Source: Planotetraspora thailandica
GTDB taxonomy: Bacteria > Actinomycetota > Actinomycetes > Streptosporangiales > Streptosporangiaceae
Reading direction: 5' to 3'
Assembly: GCF_016863335.1 (NCBI RefSeq)
Contig: NZ_BOOR01000055.1
Location: forward strand, 1-64,000
DNA: 64,000 nucleotides
Both the position numbers and the translations under genes were made by a program. Of this stretch, positions 26,105 to 35,450 are shown in pieces (within the stretch, counting starts at the first letter, position 1; the number at the start of each line of letters is the position of its first letter). The notes beneath the pieces are model-generated. The model was not told the DNA's origin. It saw nothing but the letters and a program-made list of their open reading frames with translations, and made no database searches.

Positions 26105-26689
26105 ATGGCCGAGCAGCGGAACGAGCCCGTGCGGGCGGACGCGCGGGAGAACCGCGCGCGCATCATCGAGGTCGCGCGGGACGCGTTCACGGCGTCCAGC
26201 GACGCGTCGCTGAACTCCATCGCCAAGAAGGCGGGCGTGGGGCCGGGAACCCTGTACCGCCATTTCCCCACACGTGAGGCGCTGATGCTGGCCGTCTACC
26301 ACCACGAGGTGGAGCGGCTCGCGGAGTACGCTCCGGAACTGCTGGCCGGGCACCCTCCGCTGGAGGCCCTGCGGTTGTGGTGTGACCGGCTGGCCTACTA
26401 CGGGCGAATCAAGCACGGCATGTCGGACATGCTGCACGCCCTCACCGACGAACGCCTGGCAGGCGAGGTGTACGACCTGGTCATCGGCGCCCTCACCCTG
26501 CTGCTGCGCGCCTGCGAGCGCGACGGCGTCATCCGGGGCGGCGTCGACCCGGACGACGTGCTCCTGATGCTGGGCTTCCTGTGGCGCGTCAGCCCCGGCG
26601 AGGAAGGCGAGGCCCGCGCCGCCCGGCTGCTCGACCTGGTCGTCGACGGCCTGCGCGCCGGCGCGCAGGCGGCCTCCTCCGGCTCCTGA
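26105..26689 (+). CDS. TetR-family repressor
   Basis: The 194-aa protein has a TetR helix-turn-helix (about 15-65; SLNSIAKKAGVGPGTLYRHFPTREAL) and an all-helical ligand domain typical of repressors of SDR or efflux genes. The ATG at 26105 is chosen; a long open frame upstream is only the antisense of the SDR gene. It probably represses both itself and the SDR through the two palindromes in the gap. Confidence 0.9.
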   Translation: MAEQRNEPVRADARENRARIIEVARDAFTASSDASLNSIAKKAGVGPGTLYRHFPTREALMLAVYHHEVERLAEYAPELLAGHPPLEALRLWCDRLAYYGRIKHGMSDMLHALTDERLAGEVYDLVIGALTLLLRACERDGVIRGGVDPDDVLLMLGFLWRVSPGEEGEARAARLLDLVVDGLRAGAQAASSGS

Positions 26690-26722
26690 CGTCGCGCCGG
26701 TTGTACGGCGACGCTCGGGCGT

Positions 26723-26914
26723 CTACTCCTTCTTGCGACGCTCGGAAACCGCACAGGCCACCGCGCCGATCATGGCGATCATGGCGATCTGGAGGAGGAC
26801 GCCGCCCGCGCGTTGGTCGCCGGAGCCGAAGGAGAAAACGCCCCCAAGGATCAGTGCCCCCGTGCCGACGGCCAGGAAGACGTTACGTCCAGTCAGTCCG
26901 AAGAGCTCAAGCAT
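26723..26914 (-). CDS. small membrane protein, unknown function
   Basis: The 63-aa product starts MLELFGLTGRNVFLAVG, has two hydrophobic segments (about 10-28 and 37-55) and a charged tail ending ERRKKE. It has typical codon use. I do not recognise a family. It lies 33 bases after the convergent TetR gene. Confidence 0.55.
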   Translation of the reverse strand: MLELFGLTGRNVFLAVGTGALILGGVFSFGSGDQRAGGVLLQIAMIAMIGAVACAVSERRKKE

Positions 26915-26956
26915 GCAGGCGATGCTAGGGCCTGCGGTGCACGCCAGTGATCACTT

Positions 26957-27079
26957 GAACTGCATGATCACGATATGCGTTTGCGCAGGCCGGGTGGTGT
27001 TTCGCCGAACTTCTGCATGATCACGGCTGGTGTTTGCGCAGGTCGCCCCGCCTGCCGCCGAACTTCTGCATGATCACGC
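26957..27079. repeat. tandem repeat, 53-nt period, 2.4 copies
   Basis: Copies begin at 26957, 27007 and 27060 with GAACTTCTGCATGATCACG (the first lacks TTC). The first two also share TTTGCGCAGG in the middle and a GCC-rich end. The period is 53 bases. No coding function is apparent. Confidence 0.8.
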
Positions 27080-27210
27080 GGAGGGGGGCGTGGGGTGGCG
27101 GGTAAATGGGTTTCTTTCGGGTGTCGGGGGTGGCTACGCTCCCCATGAAGATCATGCGCTGCCGCGAACGCCAGTGGCGCGCACACCGTGACGAACGAGG
27201 GGAGCCGGCC

Positions 27211-27318
27211 GTGCGCTACCGCACCGCTGTCGTCATTCCCCAGTCGCGCTATGAGGTGATCCTGGTGTCTTCGTTGGCGCTCGCTGCCGGCTGCGCGGCC
27301 GGCATCGACCGTCTCTGA
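27211..27318 (+). CDS. possible 35-aa leader peptide before the EF-G paralogue
   Basis: A GTG at 27211 is preceded by a very good site (GAGGGGAG, 6 bases away) and opens a 35-codon frame that ends with VSSLALAAGCAAGIDRL. It lies 117 bases upstream of the elongation-factor-like gene on the same strand. The strong site suggests it is translated; a role in attenuation is inference. A longer in-frame version would begin further upstream. Confidence 0.4.
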   Translation: MRYRTAVVIPQSRYEVILVSSLALAAGCAAGIDRL

Positions 27319-27435
27319 CGAACACCCGACCCCTGTCCGCCCGGCGCATCGGGGTCTCCGTGTGGCCTGGATCCAGGCCGTCTCGTCCGGGAATCGCGCT
27401 GTCCTGTTTCCGACCTTCCTGAAAGGCCATGGACC

Positions 27436-29523
27436 GTGCGTGCCAACCTGCACCATGCCGAAACGCTGACTGGCGTCCGCAATCTGGGCATCCTCGCCCA
27501 CGTCGACGCGGGCAAGACCACCATCACCGAACGGATCCTGTACGTCACCGGCGCCACCTACAAACGTGGCGAGGTGCACGCCGGGACGACCGTCACCGAC
27601 TTCGACCCCCAGGAGCGCGACCGCGGGATCACCATCTTCGCCGCGGCGGTGAGCTGCGTCTGGGACGGACACCGCATCAACCTGATCGACACCCCGGGCC
27701 ACGTTGACTTCTCCGACGAGGTGGAGCGCTCGCTGCGGGTGCTGGACGGCGCCGTCGCGGTGTTCGACGGCGTCGCGGGCGTCGAACCGCAGAGCGAGTC
27801 GGTGTGGCGGCAGGCCGACCGGTACGGCGTGCCGCGCATCGCCTTCGTCAACAAGCTGGATCGCGCGGGCGCCGACCTCGACACGGCGGTCGCGTCGATT
27901 CGCGCGCGGCTGCGGGTGACCCCGCTGGTCGTCCAGCTTCCGATCGGGCGCGAAGGCGGATTCACCGGGGTCGTCGACCTTGTGCGCATGCGTGCGCTGG
28001 TGTGGGCCGACGGCCGCGACGCGTTCGCCGAGGGCCCGGTGCCCGGCTCCCTGCGGGAGGAGGCGCTCCGGCGCCGCCGGTCTCTGGAGGAGGCGGTGGC
28101 CGAACTGCACCCGGGCGCGTTGGAGGAGTACTACGCCGAGCCGGAGATCTCCGCGCCGACGCTCGCCGGCGCGCTGCGCGACCTGACCCTCAGCGGTGAG
28201 GGCGTGGTCGTGCTGTGCGGGGCCTACCGCAACCGCGGGATCGAGCCGCTGCTGGACGCCGTCGCGGCCTACCTGCCCTCGCCGCTGGACGTGCCGGCGA
28301 TGACCGGCACACGTGGTGAGACGACCCGGGAACGGCCCGCCGACCCGGCCGGCCCGTTCGCCGGGCTGGTCTTCAAGGTGAGCTCGACCGCCACCGGAAG
28401 GCTGACCTACCTGCGCGTGTATTCAGGGACGATCAGAAGGGGAGACGTCGTGCTGGACGCGGGCGCCCGCCGGACCGAGCGGATCGGCCGCATCCTGCGG
28501 GTGCAGGCCGACAGGCACACGGAGGTCGACCTGGCCTCGGCCGGAGACATCGTCGCGGTCGCCGGGCTCAAGGAGGCGCGTACGGGCGCCACCTTGTGCG
28601 ATCCCGCCGCTCCGCTGGTCTTCGAGCCCCCGGCCGGGACCGATCCGGTGGTCTCGGTGGCGGTGGAGGCCGTCAGGAGGACCGACGGCGAGCGGTTCTC
28701 GGCGGCGCTGGCGCGGCTGGCCGAGGAGGACCCGTCGCTGGTCGTCCGCACCGACGCAGAGACCGGCCAGACGGTGCTGTCGGGCATGGGCGAGCTGCAC
28801 CTCGAGGTGGCGGTGGAGAAGATCCGCCGGGGGTACGGGCTTGACGTCGGCGTCGGCCGGCCGCAGGTGGCCTACCGGGAGACGGTCGTCCGCGGCGTCT
28901 CCGGCCTGACGTACCGGCACGTCAAACAGGACGGCGGCGCCGGTCAGTTCGCTCACGTGGTGCTGGACGTCCAGCCGCTGGAGAGCGACCCCGGCGGCGT
29001 CCGCGACGGCAGGCCCGGAGCGATGGTCTTCACTTCGGTCGTCACCGGCGGGCGGGTGCCGCAGGAATACGCCCGAGCGGTGGAGGCCGGATGCCGGGAC
29101 GCCCTGGCGGACGGTCCCCTCGGCGGCCACCCGGTGACCGGCGTCCGGGTCACCCTGACCGACGGGCTCACCCACCCGAAGGACTCCTCGGAGATGGCCT
29201 TCCGTACGGCGGGCCGGCTCGGGCTGCGGGAGGCGCTGCGCGCCTGCGCGATGGTGGTGCTGGAACCGCTGGCCGAGGTCACGGGCACCGTGCCCGACGA
29301 CATGGTCGGCGGGGTGCTGGGCGACCTGGCGGCCAGGCGCGGCCGGGTCTCCGGCTCGGCCGCGCGGGCGGGCACGATGGTGATCACCGCGACGGTGCCG
29401 CTGGCCGAGCTGTTCGGTTACGCGACCCGGTTGCGCAGCCGTACCCAGGGCAGGGGGACCTTCACCAGCCGGGCCGTCGGGTACGCCCCGGTTCCGGGCA
29501 CCGGTGGGACGCCGTCCCGATAG
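27436..29523 (+). CDS. elongation factor G-like GTPase (paralogue)
   Basis: This 695-aa translational GTPase has the whole EF-G layout: a G domain ([30 protein letters not shown]), domain II (about 315-400), domain III, domain IV (with [16 protein letters not shown]) and domain V ([22 protein letters not shown]). It stands alone rather than in the rpsL-rpsG-fusA-tuf operon, so it is probably an accessory EF-G2/ribosome-protection-type factor rather than the housekeeping one. The start is a GTG at 27436. Confidence 0.88.
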   Translation: MRANLHHAETLTGVRNLGILAHVDAGKTTITERILYVTGATYKRGEVHAGTTVTDFDPQERDRGITIFAAAVSCVWDGHRINLIDTPGHVDFSDEVERSLRVLDGAVAVFDGVAGVEPQSESVWRQADRYGVPRIAFVNKLDRAGADLDTAVASIRARLRVTPLVVQLPIGREGGFTGVVDLVRMRALVWADGRDAFAEGPVPGSLREEALRRRRSLEEAVAELHPGALEEYYAEPEISAPTLAGALRDLTLSGEGVVVLCGAYRNRGIEPLLDAVAAYLPSPLDVPAMTGTRGETTRERPADPAGPFAGLVFKVSSTATGRLTYLRVYSGTIRRGDVVLDAGARRTERIGRILRVQADRHTEVDLASAGDIVAVAGLKEARTGATLCDPAAPLVFEPPAGTDPVVSVAVEAVRRTDGERFSAALARLAEEDPSLVVRTDAETGQTVLSGMGELHLEVAVEKIRRGYGLDVGVGRPQVAYRETVVRGVSGLTYRHVKQDGGAGQFAHVVLDVQPLESDPGGVRDGRPGAMVFTSVVTGGRVPQEYARAVEAGCRDALADGPLGGHPVTGVRVTLTDGLTHPKDSSEMAFRTAGRLGLREALRACAMVVLEPLAEVTGTVPDDMVGGVLGDLAARRGRVSGSAARAGTMVITATVPLAELFGYATRLRSRTQGRGTFTSRAVGYAPVPGTGGTPSR

Positions 29524-29535
29524 AACCGGTGCTCC

Positions 29536-29569
29536 AAGCGGCCCCGCCCGCACCCGGGCGGGGCCGCTT
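29536..29569. terminator. bidirectional terminator between EF-G-like and ArsR genes
   Basis: Perfect 15-base arms AAGCGGCCCCGCCCG (29536-29550) and CGGGCGGGGCCGCTT (29555-29569) with a CACC loop lie between two convergent genes. Confidence 0.8.
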
Positions 29570-29577
29570 TCGCGCGA

Positions 29578-29979
29578 TCAGGAGTCCGACGGGCTGTGCA
29601 CGAGCTCGACGGGCTGCATGGCGTGCACGCTGGTGTCCGTTCCGGGGTGATCGGGCAGGTCCCGGTCGGCGTGGTCGGCGTGGAAGAGGGCTTCGTCGAG
29701 CAGCCGCTGCACGTGCACGTCCGCGGCGGAGTAGTAGACGAAGGTCCCTTCCCTGCGGCCCTTGACCAGCCCGGCCAGGCGCAGCTTGGCCAGATGCTGG
29801 CTGACCGCGGTGGGAGCGGCGCCGACGAGCTCGGCCAGGCACGCCACCGACGACTCGCCCTGCAGCAGCGCCCACAAGATCTTCATCCGTGTGGGGTCGG
29901 ACAGCAGCCGGAGGGACTCGGCCGCCAGGTGCACCTGTTCGTCGTTCGGCATCCGGAAGCCCGATAGGGACGTGTGCAT
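29578..29979 (-). CDS. ArsR/SmtB-family metal sensor
   Basis: The 133-aa protein has a winged helix (about 20-95; ELVGAAPTAVSQHLAKLRLAGLV is the recognition region). The last helix and tail carry histidines and acids (ALFHADHADRDLPDHPG, then further His), as in the nickel/cobalt or zinc sensors NmtR, KmtR and CzrA. It is divergent from a P1B-4 metal ATPase with a palindrome between them, so it should repress the pump until metal binds. The ATG at 29952 is an alternative start. Confidence 0.88.
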   Translation of the reverse strand: MHTSLSGFRMPNDEQVHLAAESLRLLSDPTRMKILWALLQGESSVACLAELVGAAPTAVSQHLAKLRLAGLVKGRREGTFVYYSAADVHVQRLLDEALFHADHADRDLPDHPGTDTSVHAMQPVELVHSPSDS

Positions 29980-30008
29980 GACCCCACGATACGCCAGAGC
30001 AAAGTGTC

Positions 30009-30038
30009 TGACTATCTGCGTACCTACGCATATATGAT
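30009..30038 (+). promoter_or_regulatory. metal-ATPase promoter with ArsR operator
   Basis: The palindrome TGCGTA-CC-TACGCA (30017-30030), with two further matching outer pairs, lies in the spacer just upstream of a -10-like TATGAT (30033-30038). The -35 (near 30009) is weak. The expected transcript start coincides with the GTG at 30045, so the mRNA is probably leaderless. Confidence 0.6.
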
Positions 30039-30044
30039 GATGCG

Positions 30045-32042
30045 GTGATAGTGAATAATGCCTCTGACGTGCGCGAATACGCCCAGCGGCCAGACAGGGC
30101 GCTCGTACGGCCTCGCCGTACCCGCCTGTTCCATCTGGCGGAGGTGCGTTGGGCGGCCGCCGCGACCGCTCTGTTCGCCGTCGGAGGTGCCGCGCAGCTC
30201 GCCGGAGCCCCCGCGTGGTCGTGGTGGGGGCTGTACCTCGCCTGCTACGCGGCGGGCGGCTGGGAGCCCGCCCTCGCCGGCGTACGCGCGCTCGCCGAGC
30301 GCCGGCTCGACGTCGACCTGCTGATGGTGGCGGCCGCGCTCGGGGCGGCCGCGATCGGGCAGGTCACGGACGGCGCGTTGCTGATCGTCATCTTCGCCAC
30401 CTCCGGAGCTCTGGAGTCCTACGCGACGCGGCGGACCGAGGACTCGGTGCGCGGGCTGCTCGACCTCGCCCCCCAGAAGGCGACCCTGATCGAGGCCGGC
30501 GGGACCGAGCGTGTGGTGCCCACCGAGGATCTGGAGATCGGAGACGTGATCGTCGTCCGGCCGGGGGAGCGCGTCGGCGCGGACGGCCGGGTGATCGACG
30601 GCCTGAGCGAGGTCGACCAGGCCACCATCACCGGGGAGCCGCTTCCCGTGCCCAAGCAGGCCGGAGACGAGGTCTTCGCCGGCACGATGAACGGCACCGG
30701 GTCCATGCGCGTACAGGTGGAACGGCCCGCCGGGGAGACGGTGGTCGCGCGCATCGTGGCCATGGTGGAGGAGGCCGGCCGGACCAAGGCCCCCACCCAG
30801 CTGTTCATCGAGCGGGTCGAGCAGCGCTATTCGGTCGGAATGGTGGCGGCCACTCTGCTGCTGTTCGCGATCCCCCTGGCATTCGGCGCGCCGTTCCAGG
30901 ACACGCTGCTTCGCGCGATGACCTTCATGATCGTCGCATCGCCGTGCGCGGTCGTGCTGGCCACCATGCCTCCGCTGCTGTCCGCCATCGCCAACGCCGG
31001 ACGGCACGGCGTGCTGGTCAAGTCGGCCGTCGCGATGGAACGGCTGGGCACCGCCACCCTGGTCGCCTTCGACAAGACCGGCACTCTTACCGAGGGGACG
31101 CCCCGCCTGGCCGAGGTGCGCCTCCTGCCGGGCGGCGCGGCAGGTCAGGTCGCGGGTGATGTGACAGACGAGGCCGGGCTGCTGGCCCTCGCGGCCGCCG
31201 CGGAGAATCCGTCGGAACATCCGCTGGCACGCGCCGTCGTGAGCGCCGCCCGCGAGGCGGGGCTTGCGCTCGAACCGGCAGGGGACTTCGCCTCGGTGCC
31301 GGGCCGCGGGATCCGCGCCCGCGTCCGGGGCCGGCTGGTGGAGGCGGGAAGCCCCGCATTCCTGCTCGGAGACGACGAGCAGGCGCGCGGGATCGTCACC
31401 GCACTGGAGGAGGACGGGCAGACAGCCGTGGTGGTGCGCCTGGACGGCCGGGTCGCGGGCGTGCTCGGCCTCGACGACCGGCTCCGGCCGGGCGCCGCTC
31501 AGGCCGTCGGGCGGATCAGGACGCACACCGGAAGCAGTCCCGTCCTCCTGACCGGCGACAACCAGCGTGCCGCCACGAGGCTCGCCGACCAGGTGGGAAT
31601 CACGGACGTGCGGGCCGGGCTCCTGCCGCACCAGAAGGTCGAGGCGGTGAGGCGGCTGGAGGGAGCCGGCCACAAGGTGGTCCTCGTCGGCGACGGCGTC
31701 AACGACGCTCCTGCCCTGGCCGCCGCGCACACCGGGGTCGCGATGGGCCGGGCGGGCTCCGATCTGGCGTTGCAGACGGCCGACACGATCATCGTCAGAG
31801 ACGAACTGGCCGCCCTCCCCGCCGTCATCGCCCTGTCCCGGCGGGCGCGCAGGCTCGTCGTCGCCAACCTCGCCGTCGCGGCGGCGTTCATCTCCGTCCT
31901 GGTGGCGTGGGACCTGTTCGGCGACCTGCCGCTGCCCCTCGGAGTCGCCGGGCACGAGGGGTCGACCATCGTCGTGGCGCTCAACGGCCTGCGCCTCCTG
32001 CGCGGCGCGGCCTGGCGCGGCCCGTCCGCCGTACGCCGGTGA
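30045..32042 (+). CDS. P1B-4-type heavy-metal exporting ATPase
   Basis: The 665-aa ATPase lacks an N-terminal metal-binding HMA domain. The transport helix carries SPC (299-301) and the last helices carry HEGST (637-641). This SPC plus HEGG/S-T pair defines the P1B-4 group (CoaT, CtpD, CtpJ), which exports Co2+, Zn2+, Cd2+ or Fe2+. The phosphorylation site is Asp343 in DKTGTLTEG, with TITGEPLP as actuator loop and GDGVNDAPAL as hinge. It is controlled by the divergent ArsR protein (inference). Confidence 0.93.
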   Translation: MIVNNASDVREYAQRPDRALVRPRRTRLFHLAEVRWAAAATALFAVGGAAQLAGAPAWSWWGLYLACYAAGGWEPALAGVRALAERRLDVDLLMVAAALGAAAIGQVTDGALLIVIFATSGALESYATRRTEDSVRGLLDLAPQKATLIEAGGTERVVPTEDLEIGDVIVVRPGERVGADGRVIDGLSEVDQATITGEPLPVPKQAGDEVFAGTMNGTGSMRVQVERPAGETVVARIVAMVEEAGRTKAPTQLFIERVEQRYSVGMVAATLLLFAIPLAFGAPFQDTLLRAMTFMIVASPCAVVLATMPPLLSAIANAGRHGVLVKSAVAMERLGTATLVAFDKTGTLTEGTPRLAEVRLLPGGAAGQVAGDVTDEAGLLALAAAAENPSEHPLARAVVSAAREAGLALEPAGDFASVPGRGIRARVRGRLVEAGSPAFLLGDDEQARGIVTALEEDGQTAVVVRLDGRVAGVLGLDDRLRPGAAQAVGRIRTHTGSSPVLLTGDNQRAATRLADQVGITDVRAGLLPHQKVEAVRRLEGAGHKVVLVGDGVNDAPALAAAHTGVAMGRAGSDLALQTADTIIVRDELAALPAVIALSRRARRLVVANLAVAAAFISVLVAWDLFGDLPLPLGVAGHEGSTIVVALNGLRLLRGAAWRGPSAVRR

Positions 32043-32056
32043 AGGCGAGCCGGCGG

Positions 32057-32284
32057 TCAGGCGTCTTCAGCGGCGTCGTCCAACGCGGCCAGGAGTCCTT
32101 CTAGGTCGTCCGCGCAGGGGCCGCACGCGCGCAGGTGCGCCGCCGCGCCTGGGTATCGCGCCTCGGGGTCGGCGCCGGCCTGTACCAGGTCGGCGTAGAT
32201 GTGCATGATCTCCATTGCCTCGCCGCATCCCACGTCGTGGGGGTCGGTCTGCAGGAAGCGCTCGAGTTGCGACCAGCCGTTCAT
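32057..32284 (-). CDS. zinc-binding anti-sigma factor-like protein (75 aa)
   Basis: This short protein carries the ZAS-type signature HLRACGPC (His-x3-Cys-x2-Cys, about residues 50-57) and an upstream Cys near residue 20. No membrane helix is present, so it would be a soluble anti-sigma factor. Its start overlaps the stop of the ECF sigma gene by four bases, the classic arrangement for a sigma and its inhibitor. A redox or metal cue is plausible. Confidence 0.75.
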   Translation of the reverse strand: MNGWSQLERFLQTDPHDVGCGEAMEIMHIYADLVQAGADPEARYPGAAAHLRACGPCADDLEGLLAALDDAAEDA

Positions 32285-32949
32285 GAACGCCTCGCCTCGC
32301 GGTTCAGGTAGCCCCGGGCGGCCAGAGAGGCGGCCAGTTTGCGCCGGGCGTCGAAGAGGGTCTTGTAGATGGCGTTGCGATTGGAACCCGTCTCAGCGAC
32401 GAGGGCGTCGAGCGGGATTCCATTAAGCACGAGCGCGACGAACACGCGTCGCTGGTGGGCCGTCAGGTCGTCGTCCACCGCACGGCGCAGGGCGGCGACC
32501 AGGTCGTGCCATTCCGACTGGCGGGCCGGGTCGAACCCGAACCGGTCCGGCAGCCGGTCCCAGTCTTCTGCGTCGAGCTGTGCGTCCGGGTTGCGCCAGT
32601 AATGGCGGCCGATCTTGCCGGAGACCTCGAAGATCACGAACTTGTACGCCCAGGTGGTGAACCGGCTCTCCCCGCGGAACTGCCCCACCTTGCCGGTGAG
32701 GGCCATCATGGCGTCGGCCGCGGCCTGATGGGCCAGGTCGTCGAGCTCCGGGCCGCTGATGTTCAGCCGGGGCGCCCGTCTGCTCACCTCGCCGCGCGCC
32801 ACGCGCACCAACAGCTCGTGCAACCGTACGAGTGCGCGTTCGCGCTCCGCGCCCGTGCCGGTGAGCGTCCGGACCCATTCGGCGGATTCAGGATCGAGCG
32901 GCCGCGTCGTCGTCGCATCGCCGTGTGCGGCGGGTTCGACAGAAGCCAT
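32281..32949 (-). CDS. ECF-type RNA polymerase sigma factor
   Basis: The 222-aa protein has a sigma region 2 (about 65-125; ELDDLAHQAAADAMMAL, FRGESRFTTWAYKFVIFEV) and a sigma region 4 (about 160-215; LTAHQRRVFVALVLNGIPLDALVAETGSNRNAIYKTLFDARRKL). It is coupled to the zinc anti-sigma gene. The long N-terminal extension (about 40 residues) has no recognised domain. Target genes are unknown. Confidence 0.9.
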   Translation of the reverse strand: MASVEPAAHGDATTTRPLDPESAEWVRTLTGTGAERERALVRLHELLVRVARGEVSRRAPRLNISGPELDDLAHQAAADAMMALTGKVGQFRGESRFTTWAYKFVIFEVSGKIGRHYWRNPDAQLDAEDWDRLPDRFGFDPARQSEWHDLVAALRRAVDDDLTAHQRRVFVALVLNGIPLDALVAETGSNRNAIYKTLFDARRKLAASLAARGYLNREARRS

Positions 32950-33175
32950 GCCGTGAAACCTACCAAGGGGGTGATTCGCGGCTCGAAGCGGCGACGGCCC
33001 GGCGAGCTGCGCGGACGAGGCCGTGAGCGTACGGGCCGGCGGAGACGGCGGGCGGCCGCAGCGGACGCCCGGCTATGCATGGGCGCCCGCCGCGGGGCTC
33101 GAGGAGGCGTTTCCCAGAACCGTCACGCCGTACGGGCGTGCCTGATCACGTGCTGGATCATTTGGGCCGCGTCGT

Positions 33176-34303
33176 TCAGAGTGCGACTATTCCCTCGCCG
33201 CCCACGGCTCCGGGCACGGTCACGGTGCCGACCCGCGTGAGCGAGCCGTCGGAGTTGACGCGGAAGGCGTCGACGTTCCCGTCCTTGCCGGTCTGCACGT
33301 AGAGGTAGCGGCCGTCGGAGGAGGCGGCGGCGTCCACGGTGCCGGCGTCGGTGGCGGTGGTGCCGAGCGCCTTCACCGAGCCGGTCCCGGTGTCCCGGTA
33401 CCCGGACAGGGTGCCGCTGCCCGCGTTGGAGGCGTACAGCCAAGGGCCGGTCTTCACGATCCAGCAGGTCGCCGCCTGGCCGGTGGCGATCTGCTGAATC
33501 TGGGTCGCCGTGCCGCTCCGGCCCAGGGTGTAGGTCGCCACGGCGTTGGGCCCCGCCTGGGTGACGACCATGCGGCGGCCGTCGTCGAAGAGGAACGCGA
33601 AGGGGGCCGTCCCGTCCTGGGTGGTGGTGACCGGCTTGGCGGAGGGGGCGCCGAGGAGGCTCAGGCCGAACACCTTGATGGCGTTGCCGTTGCCCTTGGT
33701 GACGACCACGAGGCGGTCGCCCCCGGGGGTGAAGCCGACCTGGCCCGGGGTGGTGGTGAACTGCGGGGTGGCGGCGGGGTCGAGGCCGAGCCCGCGGTTC
33801 CAGGAGGGAACGCGCACGACGCGGTCGCCGACCCGGCGGTAGCCCTGGATCGACCCGCCGTCCAGGGCGTTGAGCACGTAGACGAGGTCTCCGCGCACGG
33901 CGACGCTGACGGGGAACGTCCCGCCCGAGGACACGACCTGGGTGCGGGTGAGCCGGTCGCCGTGGACGGCGAAGACGGTGACGGTGTCGCTGCCCGCGTT
34001 GACCGCGTACAGCAGGCCGTGCCGCTGGTCGTAGGTCAGGGATCCCTGGGAGGCGAGGTGGTCGACGACGGAGCCCTCGAGCACGCCCCCGAGGCCGCCG
34101 GTCGCGTAGGCGCCCGCACGGGTGAGGGAGCCGTCGTGGCCGCGGTCGTAGGCGACGACCGTGTTGCCCTGCGGGTCGTCGGTCTGGGCGAACACCGGGT
34201 GGGCGGCCCCGCTCCGCGCCGATGCGGAGGCGGGGGTGGCGAGTGCGGCGGCCGCGGTGACGGCGACGCCGGCCAGGCTGAGGACACGGACGGTGGTCTT
34301 CAT
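33176..34303 (-). CDS. secreted lactonase-like beta-propeller protein
   Basis: The 375-aa protein has a Sec signal (MKTTVRVLSLAGVAVTAAAA, cleavage after about residue 27). It then has a seven-bladed propeller like the 6-phosphogluconolactonase/PF10282 group, with blade motifs LLYAVNAGSDTVTVF and RYLYVQTGKDGNVDAFRV. Secretion makes a central-metabolism role unlikely. The start at 34303 has GAGGAG 4 bases upstream; the ATG at 34318 does not. Confidence 0.83.
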   Translation of the reverse strand: MKTTVRVLSLAGVAVTAAAALATPASASARSGAAHPVFAQTDDPQGNTVVAYDRGHDGSLTRAGAYATGGLGGVLEGSVVDHLASQGSLTYDQRHGLLYAVNAGSDTVTVFAVHGDRLTRTQVVSSGGTFPVSVAVRGDLVYVLNALDGGSIQGYRRVGDRVVRVPSWNRGLGLDPAATPQFTTTPGQVGFTPGGDRLVVVTKGNGNAIKVFGLSLLGAPSAKPVTTTQDGTAPFAFLFDDGRRMVVTQAGPNAVATYTLGRSGTATQIQQIATGQAATCWIVKTGPWLYASNAGSGTLSGYRDTGTGSVKALGTTATDAGTVDAAASSDGRYLYVQTGKDGNVDAFRVNSDGSLTRVGTVTVPGAVGGEGIVAL

Positions 34304-34471
34304 GGTCTCCTCGTTCAAGGAAGGGTAAAGACGAACGGTCTGTTAGCGGCTCCGCGGCCCCGAATGCTTACCGGCGAGACGCCGAATTAACGACCGGTTC
34401 TCCGGTTCGTAAGATCTGCCTCCGGCACTCGCGCCGTGACGCGCTGCGACCCACGATCTAGGCTGCTCGTG

Positions 34472-34696
34472 ATGAACGACTTCAGGTGCACCCAGTGCGG
34501 CACGGTCGGCCTCGAACCGGGTTTCGTCGAGGACGCCGGTCAAAGCTCGCAGGGATACCTGCGGTGGATCGCCGGTGCCCTCGAGCGTGGCCCGTTCGGC
34601 GGCGCGAAGAGAATCGGCCGCCAGCGCTGGCAGGTCGACGCCTACTGGTGCCCCCGGTGCGCCCATCTGGAACTGTTCGCGGGCAAGCCGATCTGA
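34472..34696 (+). CDS. small zinc-ribbon protein
   Basis: The 74-aa protein has two Cys pairs, CTQC (about 6-9) and CPRC (about 62-65), spaced as in a zinc ribbon, with a Gly/Arg-rich basic middle. The function is unknown; nucleic acid binding is possible. A start at 34436 would add 12 residues. Confidence 0.6.
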   Translation: MNDFRCTQCGTVGLEPGFVEDAGQSSQGYLRWIAGALERGPFGGAKRIGRQRWQVDAYWCPRCAHLELFAGKPI

Positions 34697-34747
34697 CGCC
34701 GTACGCGGGCTGCCTCTGCTAGGCCCGGTGCGCCATGAGTGAGCCGG

Positions 34748-35428
34748 TCAACCGCCGCCGATGCCGTCGAGGATGCGCTCGAGACCGTAGGCGAACTGCT
34801 CGGTGAACGTCAGGTCGCGCGCCTCCATGACGCGTCTGGCGAAGTGCGGGTAGTCGCCGCTCGCGATGACCTCGCTGATGTACGGCCCCACGCTCGCGCG
34901 CCATTCCTGCTCGCTCTGGCCCGTACGGCGGTGCGCCTCCAGTTCGGCGAGCTCGCGTGAGACGGCGCCGAGCACGTAGTCGCCGATCAGGCCGATGACG
35001 CCGGCCACCCGCGTCGCGTCGGGGGTCAGCTGCGCCGCAGCGGCGAGCGCTTCGTTCATCTGGCGCAACGAGTTGGGCCCGAGCGCGGGGCGGATCATCA
35101 GCAGCGTGCCGAGCCACGGATGGCGCAACATCAGGGCCCGCTGGGCGTGCGCGTGGGCCGCCAGGTCCGCCCGCCAGTCGCCGGAAAGCGACAGGGCCGG
35201 CACCTCGTCTCTGACCACGTCCACCATCAGGTCGAGCAGCTCGTCGCGGTTCCTGATGTGGCGGTAGAGCGAGGTGGTGCCCGATCCCAGCTCGGCCGCC
35301 ACCCTGCGCATCGACAGGGCGTCGAGCCCTTCGGCATCGGCGACGGCGACGGCCGCCCTGGCCACCCGTTCGAGGCTCATCGCCTGCCGCCGGGGACTGT
35401 ACGGCTCGCGGCTCCACACCAGTGACAT
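34748..35428 (-). CDS. TetR-family repressor
   Basis: The 226-aa protein has a TetR helix-turn-helix (about 25-70; LSMRRVAAELGSGTTSLYRHIRNRDEL) and a TetR_C_1-type ligand domain (about 85-220), like tetracycline-type repressors. It is divergent from an aromatic-hydroxylase gene with operator-like dyads between. The start at 35428 replaces a much longer antisense frame. Confidence 0.9.
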   Translation of the reverse strand: MSLVWSREPYSPRRQAMSLERVARAAVAVADAEGLDALSMRRVAAELGSGTTSLYRHIRNRDELLDLMVDVVRDEVPALSLSGDWRADLAAHAHAQRALMLRHPWLGTLLMIRPALGPNSLRQMNEALAAAAQLTPDATRVAGVIGLIGDYVLGAVSRELAELEAHRRTGQSEQEWRASVGPYISEVIASGDYPHFARRVMEARDLTFTEQFAYGLERILDGIGGG

Positions 35429-35450
35429 CGCCCTACCCCCTCTGGCGCCC

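Noticed and set aside
26957-27079. CRISPR array
   Set aside because: There are only 2.4 copies, and the spacer-like parts also share sequence; no cas genes are present.
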